From: Sphingobium phenoxybenzoativorans
GTDB taxonomy: Bacteria; Pseudomonadota; Alphaproteobacteria; Sphingomonadales; Sphingomonadaceae
Direction of reading: 5' to 3'
NCBI RefSeq assembly: GCF_001757355.1
Contig: NZ_MINO01000026.1
Coordinates: forward strand, 1-50,800
DNA length: 50,800 bases
Position numbers and translations under genes: made by a program
Notes under the pieces: model-generated
What the model was told of the DNA's origin: nothing
The model's input: the letters and a program-made list of their open reading frames with translations, nothing else
Databases searched by the model: none
Shown here: piece by piece, positions 8,478 through 15,508 of the stretch
Layout: each line of letters opens with the position of its first letter
Position numbering within the stretch: the stretch's first letter is position 1

Positions 8478-9624
8478 AGGAGGCACCTTGGAAGCTGTCT
8501 TTGACAATTTCGCCGAGCCTCCCGGTGTTTACATTCGGGAGGAGCTGGAGGCGCGTGGGTGGACGCAGCGCGATCTTGCTTTTATCCTTGGTTATTCTGA
8601 GCAGACCGTCACGAAAGTTATTTCTGGCAAGTCGGGAGTAAGTGCCGAAATGGCCAAGGCTCTTGGCGAGGCTTTCGGCACGTCCGCATCAATGTGGGCC
8701 GGACTACAGAAGGAGTGGGAACTGCGTGAAGCGCGCGAACCCGATCCAGCCATTCGCGCTCGCGCTAAGATGCAGACCAAATACCCGATCCGGGAGATGA
8801 TCAGCCGGGGTTGGTTTGAGGAGGCGGAGCAGAGCGTTCTCGAATTGCAGTTCGACCGCTTTTTCGAGCTCAACGACAATGAGCATCTTGGTCAAGTCGG
8901 CTTTGCCGCCGCCGCAAAAAAAACGCGTGACGATCACTCTCCAGAGGAATTGGCTTGGTTGTATCGTGTCCGGCAGGTCGCCCGCAGCATTGATGCGCCG
9001 GAGTATTCCGAAGCCAAGCTTAGGGATGGCCTTGCCGATCTTCGCGCGTGGATGATTGATCCCGAGGATGTTCGCCACGTTCCCGAATTTCTGCTGGCGG
9101 CGGGTGTCAGATTTGTGGTGGTGGAGAAGATCGCCAACTGCAAAGTCGATGGGGTTTGCACGTGGCTATCGGACGATAAGCCAGTGATCGGCCTGACCTT
9201 GCGTCACAATCGTCTCGATAACTTCTGGTATGTTCTGCGCCACGAAATTGAGCATGTGTTGCGTGGAGACGGTAAGAACGGCAGCGAGATCATTGACAAT
9301 TTGGAACCCGGCGATGCTCGGGAAATAATCGACGCCGCTATCAAAGAGCAGGAAGATGCCGCAGATGACGCGTCGCTGAATTTTGGATTTTCTCGCAACA
9401 AGCTCGTCTCGTTTTACCAGCGCAAATCGCCCTACATTTCGGAGCGCGATGTGATTGGATTTGCAGGCGTAAACGAGGTTCACCCGTCAGTCGTGGTTGG
9501 CCAGATACAGCACATGAAGAAGGACTTTTCGTGGTTGCGCAAGTTTCTCGTCACCGTGCGCCAGCATATTTTGGCGACGAGTGTTGTTGATGGGTTCGGT
9601 TCAGTTGCAGATGTGGAATTGTGA
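8470..9624 (+). CDS. higA: HigA-type antitoxin fused to an ImmA/IrrE-family metallopeptidase domain
   Basis: The first about 85 residues form an XRE-type helix-turn-helix, with the HigA phrase PPGVYIREELEARGWTQRDL and then GYSEQTVTKVISGKSGVSAEMAKAL. This part would bind the toxin and the operator. The remaining 300 residues contain RHEIEHVLRGD (near residue 256), a clear HExxH zinc-protease motif of the ImmA/IrrE (COG2856) type. The total of 384 residues is about four times a plain HigA. The fusion suggests an antitoxin or regulator that can be cleaved, or that cleaves a partner, but this is inference. Its frame overlaps higB and is followed nine bases later by another gene. Confidence 0.87.
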   Translation: MSKGGTLEAVFDNFAEPPGVYIREELEARGWTQRDLAFILGYSEQTVTKVISGKSGVSAEMAKALGEAFGTSASMWAGLQKEWELREAREPDPAIRARAKMQTKYPIREMISRGWFEEAEQSVLELQFDRFFELNDNEHLGQVGFAAAAKKTRDDHSPEELAWLYRVRQVARSIDAPEYSEAKLRDGLADLRAWMIDPEDVRHVPEFLLAAGVRFVVVEKIANCKVDGVCTWLSDDKPVIGLTLRHNRLDNFWYVLRHEIEHVLRGDGKNGSEIIDNLEPGDAREIIDAAIKEQEDAADDASLNFGFSRNKLVSFYQRKSPYISERDVIGFAGVNEVHPSVVVGQIQHMKKDFSWLRKFLVTVRQHILATSVVDGFGSVADVEL

Positions 9625-9632
9625 GCTAGGCA

Positions 9633-10127
9633 ATGGCTACTAGGAAAGAACAAGGCGCTGATATCCTCGACCGCTATCTGGCAGAGGTAAATGACGATCC
9701 GGTCTCGCTTGATGAAGTCGCCGAGTGGGCGCTAAATAAGGGATTGTTTCGCCCAGGCCCGGTCGATTTGAACAAAATGTGCCGCGATCTAATCGCCGAA
9801 GGCGCGCGCTCACAGAAGCGTTTTGACGGCAAGCGTTGGTATCGCGCTAAGCATTCCGTGCGAACTAATGTAGGTGGCGTTCAGCTCAACCTGTGGGCTG
9901 ACATCGATAAGAACGCGTCGCATTCCTTTATGACAAAATCCATCGGTCAGCGGCGCAAATCAATCGCAGACGATTGTTTTTCAATGAAAATGGATGCCGA
10001 CCATTACAGTGAAGCTCATCCTGATGAACTTCCGATTGAACCAGTTCTAGATTTCTCAGAAGACGTTGCGGAACGCGAAGCGGCGGAGCGGGCTGCGCGC
10101 GACAAGCGCGACCGAGGTGCCGCCTAA
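9633..10127 (+). CDS. Uncharacterised passenger protein downstream of higBA
   Basis: The 164-residue product is soluble and rich in charged residues. It shows DILDRYLAEVNDDPVSLDEVAEWALNKG (residues 10-37), which looks like a short helical bundle or winged helix, then GKRWYRAKHSV. The C-terminal 40 residues are strongly charged (EREAAERAARDKRDRG). I do not recognise the family. It starts eight bases after the higA stop with the same polarity, so it is probably the third gene of the higBA transcript, and it runs four bases into the convergent gene at its 3-prime end. Confidence 0.7.
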   Translation: MATRKEQGADILDRYLAEVNDDPVSLDEVAEWALNKGLFRPGPVDLNKMCRDLIAEGARSQKRFDGKRWYRAKHSVRTNVGGVQLNLWADIDKNASHSFMTKSIGQRRKSIADDCFSMKMDADHYSEAHPDELPIEPVLDFSEDVAEREAAERAARDKRDRGAA

Positions 10128-10348
10128 GACTTTTTTTTCCAGCGAGCTTGCGCTGCTACGCTCGCTATCTCCGACCGCTGCGCGGGTGTTAGCGCCTTGG
10201 CTCTCGCGGGGCCGCCAACGATGCCAGCCTTGGAGGCGCGTTTCCCATTGGCACTCTGTTCCGGCTGGCCAGCTTCGCCCGTCGCAATATCCACCATCAG
10301 CTTCGCAAGCTGATTCGGATCGCGGGGGCGCTTCGGGGTCTTAGCCAT
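10124..10348 (-). CDS. Small basic passenger protein
   Basis: The 74-residue protein is lysine/arginine rich: MAKTPKRPRDPNQLAKLMVDIATGE at the start and KALTPAQRSEIASVAAQARWKKKS at the end. The second half matches a recurring small-protein pattern (GGxARAKALTPAQRSEIAxxAAxARW) that I have seen in many alphaproteobacterial hypothetical proteins. A nucleic-acid-binding role is plausible from charge alone. It overlaps the convergent gene by four bases and the upstream gene by one base, so it probably forms a two-gene unit with the next entry. Confidence 0.65.
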   Translation of the reverse strand: MAKTPKRPRDPNQLAKLMVDIATGEAGQPEQSANGKRASKAGIVGGPARAKALTPAQRSEIASVAAQARWKKKS

Positions 10349-10587
10349 TAGAGTAGGCAGACACTATCAGGCACGATGGCAAGCGCCGTCACGGTGCCAT
10401 CGGAGAGCGGGTATGGCTGGCCAGGTTCGTCACCATCGTTAAGCAAAGCAGCCTTCTGCTTTACGGCCTGCACCGCGTCATCTGGATCGGCGAAGCCTGC
10501 GGCGTAGAGCATCAGCAAGGCGGGGCCATCGCTGAGAGGTTTCGTCCAAACTGGCACAGCCCAAGCTTTATAGGTTTTGTCGCTCAT
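10348..10587 (-). CDS. Small acidic hypothetical passenger protein
   Basis: The 79-residue product begins MSDKTYKAWAVPVWTKPLSDG and has a mid-section ADPDDAVQAVKQKAALL, with no cysteines except near the end and no membrane segment. I do not recognise it. Its stop overlaps the start of the small basic gene, so the two are co-transcribed toward the left. It lies about 60 bases from the right terminal repeat. Confidence 0.55.
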   Translation of the reverse strand: MSDKTYKAWAVPVWTKPLSDGPALLMLYAAGFADPDDAVQAVKQKAALLNDGDEPGQPYPLSDGTVTALAIVPDSVCLL

Positions 10588-10628
10588 TCGGCTGATATGG
10601 CATCAAGAGGAACGGATCGCCACCTAGT

Positions 10629-10648
10629 TTTCAAACTGACCCACTACC
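10629..10648 (-). repeat. Right terminal inverted repeat (IRR)
   Basis: Read on the minus strand it is GGTAGTGGGTCAGTTTGAAA, identical over 20 bases to the left end; the two ends diverge beyond that point. Confidence 0.93.
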
Positions 10649-10656
10649 CGTCTCGC
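10649..10656. repeat. Target-site duplication, right copy (CGTCTCGC)
   Basis: This is the exact match of 7160-7167 and abuts the right terminal repeat. On the minus strand it supplies the codons for Lys-Arg-Asp in the interrupted gene. Confidence 0.93.
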
Positions 10657-11059
10657 TTGGGGCTGACAAAATAATTCCATCTGTCGCCTTCTGAATGACG
10701 GCGCTTATGTGAAAATCTGGCGGTATGAAAATCTCTACGGAATAGTAACAAATCTTCTAAAGAAGGGAAAATTACTCGACACCCTGCAATATCATGCATT
10801 CTTCCTAGTTGCATATCAGGGAATCTTTTTAATTTGTTCAGGATTGTAGCCCGTCTTTTCAGACGAGTACCTACAACAACTTCTGTGCCACGCGATCTTC
10901 GACGTAAATTTGCTTAAAATGTATTTATCACATAGGCATGTGACGCCCGCCATTCTTCTAATGTGGCTATATCTTCCCAAGTTTCTTCGTCACGACTAAT
11001 ACGAAACCCCGCCTTCGTAACTTGTTTGCGAGAAGTCTGTGGCGGAAACCAGTTTGCCA

Positions 11060-12112
11060 TTACTCCGCCGCGATCCCCGCCTTGGTGAACATGTCTTCGC
11101 TCTCGTCGCTCACATCGCCGCTGTCGTTCGCCTTCAGCCGCTTGCGCTTGTCGAAGCTGTCCCAGACTTCGTTCCACTGGCCGCGCGTTGCCGCCTTTGA
11201 ATATTCGGTGGCGCGGGTTTCGAAGAAGTTGGCGTGCTCCACGCCGTTCAGCATCGGGGTGAGCCAGGGGAGCGGGTGCTCCTCGATCATGTAGATGGGT
11301 TTCAGGCCAAGCTGCCCCAGGCGCCAGTCGGCGATGTAGCGGACGTAGCGCTTGATGTCCTTGGGCGTCATGCCGGGGACGGGACCCATTTCGAACACCA
11401 GGTCGACGAACGCATCCTCGATCCGCACCGTCTTCTGGCACATGTCCATAATGTCTTCCTTGACCGCATTGGTCAGGCAGCCGCGTTCCGCGCAGAAGGC
11501 GTGGAACAGCTTGATGATGCCCTCGCAATGCAGGGTCTCGTCGCGGATCGACCAGGTGACGATCTGGCCCATGCCCTTCATCTTGTTGAAGCGCGGGAAG
11601 TTCATCAGCATGGCGAAGCTGGCGAAGAGCTGAAGCCCCTCGGTAAAGCCGCCGAACATGGCCAGCGTGCGGGCAATATCCTCATCCGTGTCGACGCCGA
11701 ACTGCTGCAGATAGTCGTGCTTGTCCTTCATCTCCTTATATTGGAGGAAGGCGCTATATTCGCTCTCCGGCATGCCGATGGTGTCGAGCAGGTGCGAATA
11801 GGCGGCGATATGGACGGTTTCCATGTTGCTGAACGCGGTCAGCATCATCTTCACCTCGGTCGGCTTGAACACCCGGCCATATTTTTCGTGATAGCAGTCC
11901 TGCACCTCGACATCCGCCTGGGTGAAGAAGCGGAAGATCTGCGTCAGCAGATTGCGCTCATGGTCGCTGAGCTTCTGCGCCCAGTCGCGGCAATCCTCGC
12001 CCAGCGGCACTTCCTCCGGCAACCAGTGGAGCTGCTGCTGGCGCTTCCAGAACTCGAACGCCCAAGGGTACTCGAAAGGCTTATACTGTTTGGAGGCTTG
12101 AAGAAGGGGCAT
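11060..12112 (-). CDS. nrdB: Class Ia ribonucleotide reductase, small (beta) subunit
   Basis: The 350-residue protein carries the di-iron/tyrosyl-radical cofactor that starts ribonucleotide reduction. The start is set at MPLLQASKQYKPFEYPWA, supported by GGAG upstream and by homologues; an in-frame extension to 12280 would run into the DUF2171 promoter and is rejected. Iron ligands and surroundings are visible in FRFFTQADVEVQD, AFSNMETVHIAAYSHLLD and IRDETLHCEGI. The subunit pairs with NrdA, whose gene lies 880 bases upstream on the same strand, separated by DUF2171 and DUF559 genes. The stop overlaps the ATG of the RelA/SpoT pseudogene. Confidence 0.95.
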   Translation of the reverse strand: MPLLQASKQYKPFEYPWAFEFWKRQQQLHWLPEEVPLGEDCRDWAQKLSDHERNLLTQIFRFFTQADVEVQDCYHEKYGRVFKPTEVKMMLTAFSNMETVHIAAYSHLLDTIGMPESEYSAFLQYKEMKDKHDYLQQFGVDTDEDIARTLAMFGGFTEGLQLFASFAMLMNFPRFNKMKGMGQIVTWSIRDETLHCEGIIKLFHAFCAERGCLTNAVKEDIMDMCQKTVRIEDAFVDLVFEMGPVPGMTPKDIKRYVRYIADWRLGQLGLKPIYMIEEHPLPWLTPMLNGVEHANFFETRATEYSKAATRGQWNEVWDSFDKRKRLKANDSGDVSDESEDMFTKAGIAAE

Positions 12113-12212
12113 GGGTCGGCTCCGACGGAAATCGTTACGGGTGAAGGGCGGTTGCAACCTGCATGGTGGCGGGGCGTTCAATCGCCAACACCCCCCGTAC
12201 AGGAGAATTATC

Positions 12213-12464
12213 ATGGTCGATCTTAGCACGATCAAGGAACATGCCGAAGTGATTGGCGCGGACGGCGTGCATGTGGGCACCGTCGATCATGTGGACGGAG
12301 ACCGCATCAAGCTGACCAAGGCCGACAGCGGCGAAGGCAGCCACAAGGGCCATCATCATTACATCGCGCAGGGCCTGATCGCGGGCGTTGACGGCGACGG
12401 CACGGTGCGCCTGTCGGCGACCGGTGCGAACGCGGTGTTCTTCGAGGAAGAGAAGGACGGGTGA
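12213..12464 (+). CDS. DUF2171 domain protein
   Basis: The 83-residue protein has the DUF2171 pattern: HAEVIGADGVHVGTVDHVDGDRIKL, then HHHYIAQGLIAGVDGDGTVRL. This is a small PRC-barrel-like beta fold common in sphingomonads. A histidine-rich loop (SHKGHHHYI) might bind metal. The start is fixed by AGGAGA seven bases upstream of ATG 12213. It is divergent from nrdB, so the two share the 100-base spacer 12113-12212. The function is unknown. Confidence 0.87.
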   Translation: MVDLSTIKEHAEVIGADGVHVGTVDHVDGDRIKLTKADSGEGSHKGHHHYIAQGLIAGVDGDGTVRLSATGANAVFFEEEKDG

Positions 12465-12473
12465 CGCCATTAG

Positions 12474-12602
12474 CCCTCTCCCGCCGGGAGAGGGAAGGAG
12501 CTGCGAAGCAGCGGGAGGGTGAGGGTGTGTTGTCATCAACCTCACCCTCCCACGCCGCTACGCGACGCGGGCCCCTCCCTCTTCTGAAAGGAGAGGGGGT
12601 TT
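12474..12602. repeat. GC-rich inverted-repeat block
   Basis: The block contains CCCTCTCCCGCCGGGAGAGGG (12474-12494), the pair GGGAGGGTGAGG (12513-12524) and CCTCACCCTCCC (12540-12551), and CCCCTCCCTCTTCTGAAAGGAGAGGGG at its right end. The C-terminal codons of the DUF559 gene lie inside it. A related hairpin (CCTCTCCCGCAGGGAGAGG) flanks the other side of that gene near 12966. Confidence 0.7.
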
Positions 12603-12946
12603 AGGGCAGCGGCAATGGTTTCTACGACGCCATCGGTATTTTCCATGACGTCATGATTCCAAACGCGCAGGACGCGGTAACCCTGCGATTCCAGATAGCG
12701 AGTGCGGGCGGCGTCCTGTTCGAAGCGTTCTACATGTTGGCCGCCATCGACTTCGACGATGAGCTTGGCTGAGAAGCTCAAGAAATCCGCAAAACAAGGG
12801 CCTAGGGGCACTTGTCGACGGAATTTCGCTTCACCAAGTTGCTGGCGCAAAGCACTCCACAGCCGCTTCTCCGCATCGGTAGCGTTAGGCCGCAAGCCTT
12901 TGGCGCGATCGACGGAGTCAGAGGGCAATGTCTGATAATTGCGCAT
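12542..12946 (-). CDS. DUF559 endonuclease-like protein
   Basis: The 134-residue protein has the DUF559 pattern, a Vsr-like fold related to restriction endonucleases: LRPNATDAEKRLWSALRQQLG, KFRRQVPLGPCFADFLSF, LIVEVDGGQH and GYRVLRVWNHDVMEN. The D in FADFL, the E of VEVDGGQH and the W-N-H motif correspond to catalytic positions. The start is taken at MRNYQTLPSD; 24 upstream codons fall in the flanking repeat. The last 12 residues are encoded by the inverted repeat. The gene with its flanking hairpins sits between nrdA and nrdB and looks like an inserted unit. Confidence 0.82.
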   Translation of the reverse strand: MRNYQTLPSDSVDRAKGLRPNATDAEKRLWSALRQQLGEAKFRRQVPLGPCFADFLSFSAKLIVEVDGGQHVERFEQDAARTRYLESQGYRVLRVWNHDVMENTDGVVETIAAALNPLSFQKREGPASRSGVGG

Positions 12947-12992
12947 CGCCCTCACCTTTCCACTTCCTCTCCCGCAGGGAGAGGAAAAACTC

Positions 12993-14942
12993 CTACTGAC
13001 ACGCCAGACATTCGTCATAGTCCGTCGTCTCGCCGATTTCGAACTTGGGCGCGTCGATCGTGTTGTCGGCCTCGACCCCGCCCGCGAAGCCGGCGCGCTG
13101 CACCGACTTTGAGCGGAGATAGTAGAGCGACTTGATGCCCAGCTCCCAGGCGCGGAAGTGGAGCATGAGCAGGTCCCATTTCTCCACGTCGGCCGGGATG
13201 AACAGGTTCAGCGACTGCGCCTGATCGATGAAGGGCGCGCGGTCGGCGGCGAGTTCGAGCAGCCAGCGCTGGTCGATCTCGAAGCTGGTCTTGAACGCGT
13301 CCTTCTCGTCCTGGCTCAGGAAGTCGAGATGCTGGACGGAACCGCCCCGCTCCAGAATGGAATTCCACACATTGGTCGAATCCTTCGCCTTGTCGCGCAG
13401 GATCTTCTCCAGATGGACATTCTTGACCGAGAAGCTGCCCGACAGCGTCTTGTGCGTGTAGACGTTGGCCGGGATCGGCTCGATGCAGGCGGAGGTGCCG
13501 CCGCAGATGATGCTGATCGACGCGGTCGGCGCGATCGCCATCTTGCAGGAGAAACGCTCCATCACGCCCATGTCGGCGGCGTCGGGGCACGGGCCGCGCT
13601 CCTGCGCCAGCATCATAGACGCCTCATTCACCTGGGCGTTGATATGCTTGAAGATGCGCATGTTCCACGACTTGGCCATTGCGCCCTCGAAGGGAATGGT
13701 GCGCGCCTGCAGGAAGCTGTGGAAGCCCATGACGCCCAGGCCCACGGAACGCTCGCGGCTGGCGCTATATTTGGCGCGGGCCATCTCGTCCGGCGCACGG
13801 TTGATAAAGTCCTGCAGGATATTGTCGAGGAAGCGCATGACATCCTCGATGAAGCTCTTGTCGCCATGCCATTCGTCCCACGTCTCCAGATTGAGGCTGG
13901 AGAGGCAGCAGACGGCGGTGCGGTCCTTGCCCAGATGGTCGCGGCCGGTGGGCAGGGTGATTTCCGCGCACAGGTTGGACGTCGAGACCTTCAGGCCCAG
14001 ATCGCGATGATGCTTGGGCATCATGCGGTTCACGGTGTCGTTGAAGATGATGTAGGGCTCGCCGGTGGCGAGACGGGTCTCGACCAGCTTCTGGAACAGG
14101 GCGCGCGCATCGACGGTGCCGCGCACGCTGTTGTCCTTCGGGCTTTTCAGCTCCCATTCCTTGCCGTCGCGCACCGCCTCCATGAAGGCGTCGGTCAGCA
14201 GCACGCCATGGTGCAGGTTCAGCGCCTTGCGGTTGAAATCGCCCGAGGGCTTGCGGATTTCCAAGAACTCCTCAATCTCCGGGTGGGAGATGTCGAGATA
14301 GCAGGCGGCCGAGCCACGGCGCAGCGAACCCTGGCTGATCGCCAGCGTCAGGCTGTCCATCACGCGGACGAAGGGGATGATGCCGCTGGTCTTGCCGTTG
14401 AGGCCGACCGGCTCGCCAATGCCGCGCACGCTGCCCCAATAGGTGCCGATGCCGCCGCCGCGCGCCGCCAGCCACACATTCTCGTTCCAGGTGCCGACAA
14501 TATCCTCAAGGCTGTCGTCGACCGAGTTGAGGAAGCAACTGATCGGCAGGCCGCGGCCGGTGCCGCCGTTCGACAGCACGGGCGTCGAGGGCATGAACCA
14601 CAGGCGCGAAACATAGTCGTAGATGCGCTGGGCATGCGCCTCATCATCGGCATAGGCGGCCGCGACGCGGGCAAAAAGATCCTGATAGGATTCGCCGGGC
14701 AGCAGATAGCGGTCGCGCAGCGTTTCCTTGCCGAAATCCGTCAGCAGCGCGTCGCGCGACGAATCGGTCGCGACCGCAAAGCGGCGGGCTTGCACGGCGT
14801 GCGAGGCGGGCTTTGCCGCAACCGGCTTCTCGGCAGCGGCGCTCTGGGCGGGCGCGGACGCCGCCTTTGCCGTTTCGCTGCGTTCTTCAATCATCGTTGC
14901 CACGTCGTGCGCACCTGTTTCCTGGCTGTCCCGAAAATCCAT
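12993..14942 (-). CDS. nrdA: Class Ia ribonucleotide reductase, large (alpha) subunit
   Basis: The 649-residue protein reduces NDPs to dNDPs. The redox cysteines are visible in PISCFLNS and CCLSSLNL, and the thiyl-radical site in STSNLCAEIT with the Asn/Glu pair. The C-terminal CLACQ gives the CxxC swinging arm. The N-terminus (about 70 residues) is an alanine-rich low-complexity linker with no recognisable ATP-cone, so the usual dATP activity site seems absent. That, and the shorter length compared with about 760 in E. coli, suggest overall activity is controlled differently. The start ATG at 14942 is preceded by a long 5-prime region containing two NrdR-like boxes. Confidence 0.94.
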   Translation of the reverse strand: MDFRDSQETGAHDVATMIEERSETAKAASAPAQSAAAEKPVAAKPASHAVQARRFAVATDSSRDALLTDFGKETLRDRYLLPGESYQDLFARVAAAYADDEAHAQRIYDYVSRLWFMPSTPVLSNGGTGRGLPISCFLNSVDDSLEDIVGTWNENVWLAARGGGIGTYWGSVRGIGEPVGLNGKTSGIIPFVRVMDSLTLAISQGSLRRGSAACYLDISHPEIEEFLEIRKPSGDFNRKALNLHHGVLLTDAFMEAVRDGKEWELKSPKDNSVRGTVDARALFQKLVETRLATGEPYIIFNDTVNRMMPKHHRDLGLKVSTSNLCAEITLPTGRDHLGKDRTAVCCLSSLNLETWDEWHGDKSFIEDVMRFLDNILQDFINRAPDEMARAKYSASRERSVGLGVMGFHSFLQARTIPFEGAMAKSWNMRIFKHINAQVNEASMMLAQERGPCPDAADMGVMERFSCKMAIAPTASISIICGGTSACIEPIPANVYTHKTLSGSFSVKNVHLEKILRDKAKDSTNVWNSILERGGSVQHLDFLSQDEKDAFKTSFEIDQRWLLELAADRAPFIDQAQSLNLFIPADVEKWDLLMLHFRAWELGIKSLYYLRSKSVQRAGFAGGVEADNTIDAPKFEIGETTDYDECLACQ

Positions 14943-15508
14943 ACTCGCCCCAAATGTTCACGTTCCGTTCGATTCGGTCAAGTGCTCCAAGGACGAACGT
15001 CCCTTGTAGCAGCTTTCCGGCGCTCAAGGCACCGGAAACGGGTGGCGCGACCCTCCCCTGCGGTCGATAATGCATGCCCCAGGAAAACTGTCCCGAAGCT
15101 GTTAACCACAATTTGTAGAGTAACCCCCGTTATCCCGACACCACTGATAGTGCCACAGCGATGCGCCTATGCAAGAGGGTAAATGACAGATCCATGACTC
15201 GTCCTGCCGCTGATATGACTCGGTTCATGGCATGACAAGCACGTTCCACCGTCGCGACGCGCGGGTTTGCAACGGGTTTTTGAAAGGCAAGAGCGAGAGG
15301 CGAAAAGAAAAATAAATTTCTTACAAAATCATGCGACTAAGGTCTGAAGCGAACGGCCCCACATCCCGCATGGGGGCTGCGATAACCGTACATACAGCCA
15401 AAACCCATTGAGAAAGCGGGGGAAGGACGAGATCGCGGTCCCATCCGCCGTAGAAGATGCTATCCCGCCGTGGCGCGCGGCGACGCCCGCAACGGACAGG
15501 AGACGCAT
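14943..15508. other. nrdA / GST intergenic region with nrdA promoter
   Basis: This 566-base spacer holds the divergent starts of nrdA (minus) and the glutathione S-transferase (plus). It contains the two NrdR-like boxes. A stretch of A/T-rich sequence near 15300-15330 may contribute to the right-hand promoter. No credible gene was seen. Confidence 0.6.
15106..15153 (-). promoter_or_regulatory. Tandem NrdR boxes upstream of nrdA
   Basis: On the minus strand box one is GCACTATCAGTGGTGT (15153-15138) and box two is ACTCTACAAATTGTGG (15121-15106). Compared with the remembered consensus ACACwATATATwGTGT they match at about 11 and 12 of 16 positions. Their centres are 32 bases apart, about three helical turns, which is the usual spacing of paired NrdR sites. 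They would let NrdR repress nrdA when dNTP pools are high. Confidence 0.65.

Larger units (their letters stand above)
7168..10648. mobile_element. IS1-type (ISMhu11-like) element with toxin-antitoxin and other passenger genes
   Basis: The 3,481-bp element is bounded by perfect 20-bp inverted repeats (7168-7187 and 10629-10648) and 8-bp direct repeats. It contains one transposase on the minus strand near the left end. It also carries five passenger genes: higB, a higA-protease fusion and a 164-residue gene on the plus strand, and two small genes on the minus strand. IS1-family elements of the ISMhu11 group make 8-9 bp duplications and encode an unframeshifted transposase, which fits. A plain IS of this type would be near 1 kb, so about two thirds of this one is cargo. 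It interrupts a RelA/SpoT-domain gene. Confidence 0.92.
6542..11060 (-). pseudogene. RelA/SpoT-domain protein, broken by a nonsense codon, an IS insertion and two frameshifts
   Basis: Reading the minus strand from ATG 11060 and skipping the mobile element, a single protein of about 340 residues can be rebuilt. N-terminal WRASHAYVINTF is followed by an in-frame TAA (10914-10916, where CAA would give Gln) and then ANLRRRSRGTEVVVGTRLKRR. MQLGRMHDIAGCRVIF and SPKRDG end at the element. On the far side YSGIHDVYEY, LLIEIQYRT and QHSWATAVEV continue in frame. These are motifs of the RelA/SpoT (p)ppGpp synthetase fold. Near 6832 and 6709 the frame changes, each explained by loss of one T from a T-run. 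The tail (VLVRADS...NYF) ends with TGA at 6542. The ATG overlaps the nrdB stop (TAATG). The region is AT-rich, suggesting acquisition by transfer. Confidence 0.85.

Noticed and set aside
7168..10648. A composite transposon made of two IS copies
   Set aside because: There is one transposase and one pair of terminal repeats only, so it is a single IS with cargo.
10914..11528. A 204-codon minus-strand frame reaching into nrdB
   Set aside because: Only its last 48 codons are meaningful (the start of the RelA/SpoT pseudogene). The rest is a frame-shifted reading of nrdB.
12113..12280. An N-terminal extension of nrdB
   Set aside because: The extra residues do not resemble NrdB and overlap the divergent DUF2171 gene and its ribosome site. 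MPLLQASKQ is the usual start.
13158..15182. A very long plus-strand reading frame opposite nrdA
   Set aside because: It is a high-GC antisense shadow of nrdA; its translation shows no domain and runs through the nrdA promoter.
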